Origin: CAZMNF01 sp964567595
Lineage (GTDB): Bacteria > Bipolaricaulota > Bipolaricaulia > RBG-16-55-9
Direction of reading: 5' to 3'
DNA length: 56,992 nt
Assembly (NCBI GenBank): GCA_964567595.1
Contig: CAZMNF010000009.1
Coordinates: 1 to 56,992, forward strand
Position numbers and translations under genes: made by a program. The notes under the pieces were generated by a model. That model had not been told where the DNA came from. It made no database searches and saw nothing but the letters and a program-made list of their open reading frames with translations. How positions within the stretch are numbered: position 1 is the first letter of the stretch; each line of letters starts with the position of its first letter. This document shows, piece after piece, positions 16,076 to 24,532 of the stretch.

Positions 16076-18289
16076 TCAGTTTGTGGGATTCTGAAAGATC
16101 GCCGGATTTAGCTCCTGGTTGATCTCCACGGTCTGGAGTTGGACGCGGCTGACCAGCTGATCGGCCACGTAGGTCTCACGGAAGTGCGGAACCATCAGCC
16201 CGTTGACCTCGCGATAGTCATCGTAGTGCGTCGTCCGGGTCTGCCCCGCCGCCTCCGGGCGCTCCATGCGACGCAGCAGATGGGTTTCGGTGTCGTAGTA
16301 CAGCTTCGCCGATTGGCCCTCCGGCGTCGTTACCTGGATTACGTTCGCCGTCGCATCCTCCATGTCGGCCTGGCCTTCATGGGTGAACTGATAGCCTTCA
16401 CGGCTGATGAACAGCGGCCCAAACACCGGATCAAACACCATGCCGACCTTCATCTCGCGCGTCAGCTCGGCCGGCATGTCTCGCCAGTTTTCGCCCTGGC
16501 CGACCCAACCCTGTTCGCCGTTCCAGAGATAATCCACGGCAACCGCTTGATCGCCGCGCGAGATCGTCGTCCGCTGGCGGACTTTCAGCGGGGGATCGAC
16601 CCACGTCTCGATCTGGGCGCTCATCGTCTGGCCCTGTTGGCGAACGACGCCCTCGCCGATGGCATGATACGACGCGAGCGACTCCAGCGTGTCGACGCCG
16701 CCTTCGGCCTCGATGACGCTTTCCAAGACAGGCCGTGCTTCGTCGCCAACATCGGCGTTCCACTCCAGCGTCAGCGGCTGTTGCGCCTGCTGGCGCTGTT
16801 CGTTGTAGGCCGTGAAGCTCATGGGCTCGGTCCCCAACGGCTGTGTCCACTCGACAACGCCGACGTCACTGATGGCCACGCCCTCGACGAGTTGGTTGGT
16901 CTGTCCCTTGAGCTGGGCCAGGGTCTCGAAGTCGCCGAGCAGCGCCATCTGCAGCTTGTCCGGATGGAGGTGCTCGGGAATGGTCTGGTTGATCTCCTCG
17001 AGGCTGAACGAGCGGATCTTGCGCTTGTAGTTCCGTATCCAGTCGAGGCCTCTGTCGTAGAACATCGCGTTCTGGACCTCGCTCGCCAGGCCACTGAGCG
17101 TCTCCAGGCCGAGCACGTAGCTGCCCGCGAGGTGGCCCTTGGCGGCATTGAGCTCATCTTCCGTCAGGCCCTCGGAGCGGAATTGGGAAAGCTCGTCCAT
17201 GACGATCTGGAGCGAGCTCTGGAGTTGGTCGTTGCGGGTGAACGTGCTGAGCTTGAAGTAGCCGGGAAACCGATACGAGGCGTACTGGCTGGAGACGGAA
17301 TACGTCTGCCCGGCCTCCGAGCGCAGGGCTTGCACCAGGCGCGATGAAAACGCCCCGCCGCCCAACACGTAGTTGGCGACCCGCATGGCGAGATAGTCGT
17401 CGTTGGCGACGGCAAAGCCGGGCTCGCCGAGCGCGATCTGGACTTGGGTCTGATCGGGTTTGTGCACGAACAGCGCGTCGTTCGACTCGGGCGTGGCGGG
17501 CGTGTCGAGCTCAAGCTCGGGCACGGACGCACGCTGCCAATCGCCGAATGCCTCGCGCACCCTCGGCATCATCTCTGACGGCGTGACATCGCCCGCGATC
17601 ACGAGGGTAGCCACGTTCGGGCGATAGGAAGTGTCGTGGAACTCTCGGAGGTCGCTCTGCGAGATGGCGTTGATGGAGCTTTCCGTGGAGACGCGCCCCA
17701 ACGGATGGCCAGGGCCGAAGAGCATGTCGCGGAAGCGCCGATCCACGAGCGCTCTCGGGTTGTCCTTCGACGAGCGCACGTTCCCGACGAGCTGCCGTCG
17801 CACCGTGGCCATGTTGGAGCTCGGGAACGTCGGATGGAGGACAACGTCGGCCAGGAGCTCCAACCCGACGTCGAGGTTTTGCCGCAGGACCCGCGCGTTG
17901 ACCGTGGCGTAGTCGGTCGAGGCGCTGGCGTTGAGCTGACCGCCGACAAAGTCGATCTGCTGGGCGATCTCGTCGCCGCTGCGGTTCTCGGTTCCTTCGG
18001 TCAACATCTGCGCCACGAACGACGCCAGCCCCGATTTTCCTTGGGGATCCCGGGCGGAGCCACCGGTGCCGACGCGAAGCTCGAACTGGACGATCGGCAA
18101 CTTATGCTGCTCCAGCACGACCACGTTCAGTCCATTGTCTAGGGTCTGTTGGTGGGTCGGCGGAAGCTCGATCTGTTCGGCTTCCGAGGCCTGCGTGAGC
18201 CCCGTCAGGCTCAGTCCCGCGACGAGCATCAGCGTCGTCAGGGCAATCCATGCCGTCGTCTTGGCAAAGTCCATCGCGCGAGGGGTCAC
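16076..18289 (-). CDS. catalytically inactive M16 peptidase-family protein with C-terminal LolA-like domain
   Basis: 737 residues from a GTG at 18289 that overlaps the previous stop as GTGA, with AAGGAGGAGGTGG in front. A signal peptide (about 10-35) is followed by two M16 half-domains (about 45-480). The zinc motif HxxEH is absent: the aligned segment reads SGLASFVAQMLTEGT, so it should be the non-catalytic partner, as in M16B heterodimers. The YRPNVATLVIAGDV strand is conserved. Residues about 521-737 form a separate beta-rich domain of the kind seen in LolA/outer-membrane lipoprotein-sorting proteins (DYLWNGEQGW, KLYYDTETHLLRRME, NGLMVPHFRETY). The function of the fusion is unknown. Confidence 0.82.
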   Translation of the reverse strand: MTPRAMDFAKTTAWIALTTLMLVAGLSLTGLTQASEAEQIELPPTHQQTLDNGLNVVVLEQHKLPIVQFELRVGTGGSARDPQGKSGLASFVAQMLTEGTENRSGDEIAQQIDFVGGQLNASASTDYATVNARVLRQNLDVGLELLADVVLHPTFPSSNMATVRRQLVGNVRSSKDNPRALVDRRFRDMLFGPGHPLGRVSTESSINAISQSDLREFHDTSYRPNVATLVIAGDVTPSEMMPRVREAFGDWQRASVPELELDTPATPESNDALFVHKPDQTQVQIALGEPGFAVANDDYLAMRVANYVLGGGAFSSRLVQALRSEAGQTYSVSSQYASYRFPGYFKLSTFTRNDQLQSSLQIVMDELSQFRSEGLTEDELNAAKGHLAGSYVLGLETLSGLASEVQNAMFYDRGLDWIRNYKRKIRSFSLEEINQTIPEHLHPDKLQMALLGDFETLAQLKGQTNQLVEGVAISDVGVVEWTQPLGTEPMSFTAYNEQRQQAQQPLTLEWNADVGDEARPVLESVIEAEGGVDTLESLASYHAIGEGVVRQQGQTMSAQIETWVDPPLKVRQRTTISRGDQAVAVDYLWNGEQGWVGQGENWRDMPAELTREMKVGMVFDPVFGPLFISREGYQFTHEGQADMEDATANVIQVTTPEGQSAKLYYDTETHLLRRMERPEAAGQTRTTHYDDYREVNGLMVPHFRETYVADQLVSRVQLQTVEINQELNPAIFQNPTN

Positions 18290-19785
18290 TGCGACCCACC
18301 TCCTCCTTGCGGTACGAGTTGGACCAGGGTCATTCGATCCTCAGTAAGGTACTCCTGTGCAACGCGCTGCACGTCCTGGGCCGTGACGTCGTCGTAGCGG
18401 CGCTCGCCCTCGAGGAATCGTTGCGCATCGCCGCGGATCACCTCGGCCTCGCCAATGGCGTTAGCGACGCCGTTGATCGAGTCAAGGCTGAAGACGTACT
18501 CCGATCGGAGCTGGTTCTTCGCCTTCTGGAGTTCGCGCTCGTCGACGGGCTCGTTGCGGAGCTTGCCCAGCTCTTCCAAGAGCGCCGATCTCACCTCATC
18601 GGCGTTTTGATCCGGCGTGTAGAAGGCGAACACGAGCATCATGCCGAGATCCTGGTAGAACTGAGGTGAGCCGCCGGCCGCCACGGCCAGTCCCTGATCG
18701 CGGACGATCGACTGCTGCAACCGGGAGCTTTCCCCTTGCGAGAGAATCGTCCCGGCAACCTGGAGCGCCGTGGCGTCATCGCTCCCGGCTTCCGGCAGGG
18801 GATATCCGCCGATGACGGCGGGCAACTGCACGGGCATGCGCACCTGCTCGCTCTGCATCTCCTCCGGAGTGGGCATGGCGATATCCATGGGCTCGGTCGA
18901 CTCGCCCCGCGGGATCTCGCCAAAGTGGGTCCGCGCCAGTTCGAACGCCCGCTCGGGCTGAACGTCGCCGGCAATCACGAGCACGGCGTTGTTCGGCACG
19001 TAGTAGGTCTCGTAGAAACGTTTCAGGTCGCCGACCGAGATGTTGTCGAGGTCGTCGGGCGTTCCGGCGGGCGTCCAAGCGTAGGGCGTGCCCTCAAACG
19101 CAATCTTGCGGAAACGCTGCAATGCGCTCCCCGTCGGGTTGTTCTCCAGCCGCGAGCGGAACTCCTCCTTGACGACCTCCCGCTCGGAGCGGAACTGCTC
19201 GGGATCGAGGATGAGGTTCCCCATCCGTTCGGCCTCCAGCCGGAGCGCAAGCTCGAGTTCCTCCTGAGGCAGCGTCTCGAAGTAGACCGTCACGTCCTCG
19301 CGCGTGAAGGCGTTGTTGGAGCCGCCAGCCTGACTGATCAGCTGGGCATGCTGCTCAGGCTCGACGTTCTCCGACCCCTTGAACATCATGTGCTCCATCA
19401 TGTGGGCCATTCCCTGCTTGTCGCTCGGCTCGTTGCGCGAGCCGACCTGGTACCAGACGTTGACGGCGACAACGGGGGCCGTATGGTCCTCGTAAACGAT
19501 GACCTTGAGGCCGTTGTCGAGCGTCCGCTCGGCAAGCGCCGGGTCGGCCTCGTCGTCCGTGGATTCGTCTTGCCGCGAGGGTTGTTCGGACGCATCGCTC
19601 TGGTCCGCCCGGTCAGAGGGGTCGCTCGAATCCGGTTGATCTTCCTGATTCGGTTGGTCGGACGGCGCATCGTCCCCGGCGGCCGGGGGCGTGGTCTGCG
19701 GCATCGGCGCCTGCGAGAGATAGAGCGCCGCACCGGCGACCAACGCCGCCGCAACCAGGACGATCACGCCCAATCGCTCGATCAT
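18286..19785 (-). CDS. M16-family zinc metalloprotease
   Basis: 499 residues. A signal anchor (about 5-24) is followed by a 60-residue acidic Gln/Ser/Asp/Pro-rich linker, then the M16 domains. The zinc site is complete: His128-x2-Glu131-His132 in GMAHMMEHMMF, with the distal Glu about 76 residues on in SEREVVKEEFRS. It should form the active half of a heterodimer with the downstream HxxEH-less protein and degrade peptides outside the cytoplasm. A strong Shine-Dalgarno (AAAGGAGGT) precedes the ATG. I found no convincing promoter in the 144 bp to ispD. Confidence 0.92.
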   Translation of the reverse strand: MIERLGVIVLVAAALVAGAALYLSQAPMPQTTPPAAGDDAPSDQPNQEDQPDSSDPSDRADQSDASEQPSRQDESTDDEADPALAERTLDNGLKVIVYEDHTAPVVAVNVWYQVGSRNEPSDKQGMAHMMEHMMFKGSENVEPEQHAQLISQAGGSNNAFTREDVTVYFETLPQEELELALRLEAERMGNLILDPEQFRSEREVVKEEFRSRLENNPTGSALQRFRKIAFEGTPYAWTPAGTPDDLDNISVGDLKRFYETYYVPNNAVLVIAGDVQPERAFELARTHFGEIPRGESTEPMDIAMPTPEEMQSEQVRMPVQLPAVIGGYPLPEAGSDDATALQVAGTILSQGESSRLQQSIVRDQGLAVAAGGSPQFYQDLGMMLVFAFYTPDQNADEVRSALLEELGKLRNEPVDERELQKAKNQLRSEYVFSLDSINGVANAIGEAEVIRGDAQRFLEGERRYDDVTAQDVQRVAQEYLTEDRMTLVQLVPQGGGGSQ

Positions 19786-19929
19786 GATATACCTCCTTTG
19801 GGCAAATTGATCGGAATTTTTTCCTCAATACGAGGCGGGCTGCATCAACAATCTGCTAGGATAACGCTTTGTACGCGGCTTTCGATACTGTGGCGAGGGT
19901 ACGAGGTCAGAGGGCGCCGATCAAGCGAT

Positions 19930-20631
19930 TCAGCTAACCAGACCGGCATCCAGCATCGCCTCCGCAAGCGCCAAGTCGCGGGGCGTCGTCAACTTGAGGT
20001 TGGTCGTGTCGCCGGGCACGACGCGCGACTTGATCCCGCTCATCGCCAGGACGACGCCGGCTTCGTCGGTAAAGGTGCGCCCCTCTCGTTCGGCGTCGTC
20101 GAGGGAGCGATCCAGCAGGAGCTGCTCAAAACATTGGGGCGTCTGCGCCAGTTGGAGCGTGTCACGGTCCACGTCGCCGAGCGCAAAGGCATCCTCGTCC
20201 AGAGTCTTGACCGTGTCCGTGATGGGCACGGCGGGCAGCGCTGCTCGATAGGTCTCGGCCGCCTCGATGACGCTCGCCAACAGCGCGTCGGACACGAACG
20301 GCCGTGCCGTGTCGTGGACGGCCACCCACGGTGTGCGCACGGCGCGGACGCCGGCCTGGACGGAATCTTGTCGATGGGCATCGCCGTAGATGACCTTCAC
20401 ATGGGTCTCGGGCTCATAGCGCCCGAGGACGTGCTCGTCCAGGGTCGCCTGATCGTCCGGATGGATGACGACGACGAGCTCGCCGATCAACGGGCTGGCG
20501 TCGAACCTCTCGAGGCCGTGCTGGAGGATGGGCTTGCTGCCCAGTGGCAGATAGGCTTTGGGTGTATCCGCCCCCATGCGCCGGCCACGGCCAGCCGCCA
20601 ACAGCACGGCGCCAACCTCGCCCTCACGCAT
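19930..20631 (-). CDS. ispD: 2-C-methyl-D-erythritol 4-phosphate cytidylyltransferase
   Basis: 233 residues. It makes CDP-ME from MEP and CTP in the non-mevalonate isoprenoid pathway. The nucleotide-binding AAGRGRRMG (12-20) and KAYLPLGSKPIL, then HDTARPFV and DRDTLQLAQTPQCF, are the family signatures. HDTARPFV has Thr where Ala is usual. The C terminus (GDTTNLKLTTPRDLALAE) is complete. It lies 78 bp downstream of the PIN/TRAM gene, the same neighbour as in Bacillus (yacL-ispD). ispF, which often follows, is not adjacent. Confidence 0.95.
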   Translation of the reverse strand: MREGEVGAVLLAAGRGRRMGADTPKAYLPLGSKPILQHGLERFDASPLIGELVVVIHPDDQATLDEHVLGRYEPETHVKVIYGDAHRQDSVQAGVRAVRTPWVAVHDTARPFVSDALLASVIEAAETYRAALPAVPITDTVKTLDEDAFALGDVDRDTLQLAQTPQCFEQLLLDRSLDDAEREGRTFTDEAGVVLAMSGIKSRVVPGDTTNLKLTTPRDLALAEAMLDAGLVS

Positions 20632-20709
20632 GCGCCATCATCTCCAGTGTCTTAAGGCCGCTGTGACGCGCATCTGTCGTGCCTCGACCACGGGAACCAT
20701 CGAACGCCG

Positions 20710-21795
20710 TTAGGATGACGACGAGGACTCGGCCCAGCCCCCGTTGACTTCGCCCTTGGGACGGACGAAGAGCATCTTGCCCGCGTCCGTCTGCAGCGAG
20801 CTCGACACGGTCGCGCGGACCGTCTTGCCGATGAACCGACGCCCGTTCTCGATGACGACCATGGTGCCGTCGTCCAGATACCCGACGCCCTGGCCAATCT
20901 CTTCGCCCCGGTCGATAACCTCGACCTCGAGCTCCTCGCCCGGGATGAAGCGCGGCTTGACCGCGTTGGCCAGCTTGTTGATGTTCAGAACCTGGATGTC
21001 CTCGACCTGCGCGACCTTGTTGAGGTTGAAGTCCGTCGTCAGCAGATCGGCCTCCAGTTCCTTGGCCAGCTGGATCAGCTTCCGGTCGACGGCGCTGATC
21101 TCGGGGAAGTCCGTGTCGACGATCTGGACGTCCAACTCGCTGTTGTCGCGCAGGGCGCGCAACACGTCCAAGCCGCGGCGCCCCTTGCGGCGCCGGAGGT
21201 TGTCCGCCGAGTCCGCGATCTGCTGCAACTCCTCCAACACGAACTGCGGAATCACTAGCTGGCCCTCGACGAACCCCGTCTGCACCAGGTCTTCGATGCG
21301 GCCGTCAATGATCACGCTCGTGTCCAGAACTTTGGCGGGAGACGTGGGATCGTCCCGCAGCGCGGGCACGCCGCCCACGAGCGTCGCAAAGAGGTTCTCC
21401 TCGCGGTAGCCGATGAGGAAGCCGAGGAACGTCAGGAAGAGGATCAGTCCGGACTCGGCCAGCTCCAGCCACAGGCTTGGCTGGAACAGCAGTTCCAGAA
21501 TGAAGAATCCGACGAGCCCGAGAAGCGCGCCCATGAGCGCGAGGAGGCCGCCGTTCAGGAACGCCACGCCGCCGCCTTCGGCGAGGTGCCGCCCGACGGT
21601 CCGGGTCACGGCATGGAGAGCCCCAGCCACGAGCAGGCCCGCGAGGATGCCAGCGACCAGCTGCGCAATCCACGCAGCGACGCCCAGCACGTCGGGCACC
21701 TCGGCGAGCGGCTGCTGGAGCGTGACCGTAAGCGCGCCGATGCCGGCCAAACCTGCATAGAGGGGCAGCACGCGCAGTAGCTTGCGCACGATCAT
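20710..21795 (-). CDS. PIN/TRAM-domain membrane protein (YacL-like)
   Basis: 361 residues. Four hydrophobic segments (within 1-130) are followed by a PIN nuclease domain (about 153-270; VLDTSVIIDGRIEDL, later DRKLIQLAKELEADLLTTDFNLNKVA with the acidic active-site residues) and a TRAM domain (about 280-345; GEELEVEVIDRGEEIGQGVGYLDDGTMVVI). This is the YacL type, thought to be a membrane-tethered RNase, but its target is not known. The C terminus ends in five Ser. The ATG has no clear Shine-Dalgarno. A promoter lies about 120 bp upstream and shares bases with the divergent prmC promoter region. Confidence 0.9.
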   Translation of the reverse strand: MIVRKLLRVLPLYAGLAGIGALTVTLQQPLAEVPDVLGVAAWIAQLVAGILAGLLVAGALHAVTRTVGRHLAEGGGVAFLNGGLLALMGALLGLVGFFILELLFQPSLWLELAESGLILFLTFLGFLIGYREENLFATLVGGVPALRDDPTSPAKVLDTSVIIDGRIEDLVQTGFVEGQLVIPQFVLEELQQIADSADNLRRRKGRRGLDVLRALRDNSELDVQIVDTDFPEISAVDRKLIQLAKELEADLLTTDFNLNKVAQVEDIQVLNINKLANAVKPRFIPGEELEVEVIDRGEEIGQGVGYLDDGTMVVIENGRRFIGKTVRATVSSSLQTDAGKMLFVRPKGEVNGGWAESSSSS

Positions 21796-21909
21796 GAGTC
21801 ACCAGTGACAGTGTTGCGTCGATGGCCGCAGCATCGCTTTACCCTGCGCTGGCCAAGTCTTAGGGCACCCTTATCAATCAAATGCGCCTCGCTGTTCGTT
21901 GGGCAGCTC

Positions 21910-21938
21910 ATGTTAGCCCAGTCTTGACCTTTTGACAA
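21910..21938 (-). promoter_or_regulatory. promoter of the PIN/TRAM-ispD unit
   Basis: On the minus strand TTGTCA (21938-21933) and TAACAT (21915-21910) are 17 bp apart. The complement of this -35 is part of a TTGACA on the plus strand, so the two divergent promoters are interlocked. Confidence 0.5.
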
Positions 21939-21953
21939 TGGGCATGCTACCTT
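21924..21953 (+). promoter_or_regulatory. promoter candidate of prmC, three TTGAC boxes
   Basis: TTGAC occurs at 21924, 21932 and 21952. The best reading is TTGACC (21924-21929), an 18-bp spacer and an extended -10 (TGC-TACCTT, 21948-21953). Transcription would begin near 21960, about 45 nt before the chosen prmC start. Confidence 0.35.
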
Positions 21954-22004
21954 GACACAGTGCAGCCAGCGGTGGTGAGCGCATCGATCGAGAAGGGAGC
22001 GAAT

Positions 22005-22883
22005 GTGGCCTCGTCGGAGAGCGGCGAGTGGACCGTTCGCCGCGTCTTGGCGTGGACAACCGGCTATTTGCGGGAGGGGGGCATTGAAGCTGCCCGCTAC
22101 GAGGCGGAATCGCTCCTCGCCCACGCGCTGGGGGACGATCGGCTCCGCCTCTATCTCTCGCCCGACCGCGTGCTCAACGCAACGGAACGGGCACGTTACC
22201 GCACGCTGATCCGCCAGCGCCGCAAGGGCGTGCCGCTCGCCTATCTGCTGGAATTCATGCCGTTTATGGACGCGTCGCTGCGCGTGACACCGGATGTCCT
22301 GATCCCCCGTCCGGAGACCGAGGAGCTCGTCGAAACGGTCATTCGGGACGCATCGACGTCGTCGATCGTCCCCGAGCGGGTGATCGATTTCGGGACCGGG
22401 TCGGGCGCCATCGCGGTGGCCCTGGCACGAGCGTGGGCCACAACGACGGTCGTTGCCGTGGATCGCTCGCCCGAAGCGTTGGCCTTGGCCCGGGCGAACG
22501 CGCACGACAACGGCGTCACCGAGCGTATTCGGTTCGTCTGTGCCGACTGGGGAACCCCCCTGCGTGGCCAAGTGGAGCTGATCGTCGCCAATCCGCCCTA
22601 CGTGGCCTCCGAAGCCTGGACCGAGCTGCCCACGGACGTGCGGGATTACGAGCCCGCGGTCGCGCTCGACGGCGGGCCTCAGGGGACGCGTGCGCTCGAG
22701 CGGCTCGTCGAGGACGCTCCACGGCTGCTCGTGCCCGGCGGATGGCTCTATTTGGAGATCGGCGCGGCCCAGCGCGAGGCGGTGGCCGCCATGTTGGATC
22801 GGGCGGACGGCATCGCGACGTGGGACATCCGCTCGGACCGAGCGGAGCGGCCGCGCTTCGTCAGGGCCCAAGCCGAGGGCTGA
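22005..22883 (+). CDS. prmC: peptide chain release factor N5-glutamine methyltransferase
   Basis: 292 residues from a GTG at 22005, preferred because GAAGGGAG lies 5-6 nt before it; an earlier in-frame GTG at 21960 lacks a ribosome site. PrmC methylates the Gln of the GGQ loop in release factors RF1 and RF2. An N-terminal helical domain (about 1-95; EAESLLAHAL) is followed by the SAM domain with DFGTGSGAIAVALA and the catalytic NPPYV (from about 196). The end (YEPAVALDGGPQGTRALERL) is typical of PrmC. prfA is not adjacent; an ftsE-like gene follows after 15 bp. Confidence 0.93.
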   Translation: MASSESGEWTVRRVLAWTTGYLREGGIEAARYEAESLLAHALGDDRLRLYLSPDRVLNATERARYRTLIRQRRKGVPLAYLLEFMPFMDASLRVTPDVLIPRPETEELVETVIRDASTSSIVPERVIDFGTGSGAIAVALARAWATTTVVAVDRSPEALALARANAHDNGVTERIRFVCADWGTPLRGQVELIVANPPYVASEAWTELPTDVRDYEPAVALDGGPQGTRALERLVEDAPRLLVPGGWLYLEIGAAQREAVAAMLDRADGIATWDIRSDRAERPRFVRAQAEG

Positions 22884-22898
22884 CCGGAGGCGATTGCA

Positions 22899-23618
22899 AT
22901 GGCGATCATGGTGCAGATCTCGGAGTTGACGCTGCTGGACGAGGACCGACAGCCGATCTTCGAGGACCTGCACTTCCGCCTCCATCGGGGTGAGTGGGCC
23001 ACCGTGACCGGGCCGGACGGCGTCGGCAAGACATCGCTCTTGCAAGTGATCTGCGGCGAGATAAGCCCGAACCACGGCCAAATCCTGGTCGACGATCGCA
23101 ACATCAGCCGCATTCACCCGGATCGGCTCCGCGATCTGCGCCAACGCATCGGCATCGTTCCGCGCAATCCGCCCACGTTGCGACGCCAGACGCTCGTCGG
23201 GGCGCTCGTGTTCGTCCGTCGCGCGCTCGGCGCCAGTCCCTCCGACGCGGCGATGAAAGCCCAAGAGGTGCTCTCGCTCGTCGAGCTGGCCGACCTCGCC
23301 GATCGCCCCGTCGACGAGCTGGACGAGCCGGAGCGGCAGCGCTTCCACTTGGCTTTGGCCCTCAGCCACGATCCCGTGCTGTTGCTGCTTGATGACCCGC
23401 TCAGCGGGCTGGACGATCCGCAACGGCGTCGCCATCTCCAGTTGGTGGAACGCCTGCACCTGCGCCGGCGCCTCAGCATCTTGATGACCACAGGGGAGGC
23501 GGACGCGGTCCACGACGCCACGGCATCGACGTATCGTCTACAGAACGGCAAGCTCCATCCGCTCTCCGAATCGGCGCTGGCTGCTGCCGGCGCGTCCGAA
23601 GGGGAGGCCGAGGCATGA
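22899..23618 (+). CDS. FtsE-like ABC ATPase with degenerate catalytic motifs
   Basis: 239 residues. Walker A is intact (GPDGVGKTS, 38-46), and so are GEISPNHGQILVDDRNISR and the D-loop SGLD. The other motifs are eroded: the Q-loop Gln is Arg (IVPRN, 89), the signature LSGGE is LDEPE (141-145), the catalytic Glu after Walker B is Asp (LLLLDDP, 165-166), and the H-loop His is Gly (MTTGEAD, 199). It overlaps the FtsX-like gene by ATGA, so it is the ATPase partner in an FtsEX-type complex. It may bind ATP but hydrolyse it poorly. The assignment to FtsE is from context and general similarity. Confidence 0.72.
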   Translation: MAIMVQISELTLLDEDRQPIFEDLHFRLHRGEWATVTGPDGVGKTSLLQVICGEISPNHGQILVDDRNISRIHPDRLRDLRQRIGIVPRNPPTLRRQTLVGALVFVRRALGASPSDAAMKAQEVLSLVELADLADRPVDELDEPERQRFHLALALSHDPVLLLLDDPLSGLDDPQRRRHLQLVERLHLRRRLSILMTTGEADAVHDATASTYRLQNGKLHPLSESALAAAGASEGEAEA

Positions 23619-24532
23619 GCCCGCCAACGATCGCGTTTGGCGAACTGCTCCGATCCATGACGGCCCGGTCGTGGGGGCTGGCGGCGTTGGCGATTCTGCT
23701 CACGACGTTGACGGTGGTTGCGATGGTTTCCGTTTCCGTGATCACGGATCCGGCAACCTCGCCCGTTCAGACGACCACCTACGCTGTTCCAAATCCCGAG
23801 CTTTCGCAAGAACAGATCGGGGAGCTCTACGAACTGCTCCGCACAGACCCGGACGTGGCCCAGGCCAACTACCGCTTCGGGCCCCCGCCCACCGCTCCGG
23901 ACAGCGATACGGACGGCCACTTCGTCCTGGCCTTGGATGCCGGCGCCAACGTCGACGCCGCGCTGCAGCGCCTGCAGGACTGGAGCGAGATCCAGACCGT
24001 CCAACAACCGGAACGCTCGCCGAATGCGGCGCGCGTCTGGCTCTCGAACAACGGCGCCCTCATCGGTCTGGCCCTCGCGGCGCTCACGCTTTTGACGCTC
24101 GGCTGTCTCTACGGCGCTGTGCGCGAGGCGCGTGCGGACTACGCAGGCCCGATCGACCTGTTGCACATGGCCGGCGCTCCGCCGAGCACGCTGCGCGTCC
24201 CCTTCGTTCTGTTGGGCGCGCTCTACGGAGCGACCGCCGTCCTGGCGTTGCTGGCCCTGACGTTGGCCGCGCCGATCTTCCACGGGGACGAGGCGCTCAA
24301 CGCCTTGGCTCCCACGCTGGATGATCCGCTGGTCACGTTCGGGTTGCGGGGACTGATTCTCGGGTTGGTTTTCGGGCTCGTCTTCAGCGGGATCGGCGGA
24401 CTGAGCGCCCCCGTTCAGAGGTACCCCAAACCCTTGAGCCGCTCACGGATCTCCGCTTCCTCCTCGGGCGTCAGAGCGCCGTCGCCCGACGAATCCTCGG
24501 CCGAAGCTCCGTCCGACGCCTCGGCGTCCTGA
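23615..24532 (+). CDS. ftsX: FtsX-like membrane protein
   Basis: 305 residues with the FtsX plan: a short N-terminal cytoplasmic segment, TM1 (about 21-42), an extracytoplasmic domain (43-145), then three TMs (about 148-168, 192-222, 247-268). FtsX transmits the ATPase state of FtsE to cell-wall hydrolases during division. The extracytoplasmic domain carries the pattern LYELLRTDPDVAQANYRF, comparable to the FtsX ECD. The last 39 codons (a Ser/Ala/Pro-rich tail) lie antisense to the 3' end of the phosphodiesterase-family gene, an overlap of 118 bp. The tail is not needed for the membrane fold. Confidence 0.78.
   Translation: MSPPTIAFGELLRSMTARSWGLAALAILLTTLTVVAMVSVSVITDPATSPVQTTTYAVPNPELSQEQIGELYELLRTDPDVAQANYRFGPPPTAPDSDTDGHFVLALDAGANVDAALQRLQDWSEIQTVQQPERSPNAARVWLSNNGALIGLALAALTLLTLGCLYGAVREARADYAGPIDLLHMAGAPPSTLRVPFVLLGALYGATAVLALLALTLAAPIFHGDEALNALAPTLDDPLVTFGLRGLILGLVFGLVFSGIGGLSAPVQRYPKPLSRSRISASSSGVRAPSPDESSAEAPSDASAS

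Noticed and set aside
18736..20655. 639-codon plus-strand open frame across the M16 and ispD genes
   Set aside because: Antisense to two well-recognised genes; no family features.
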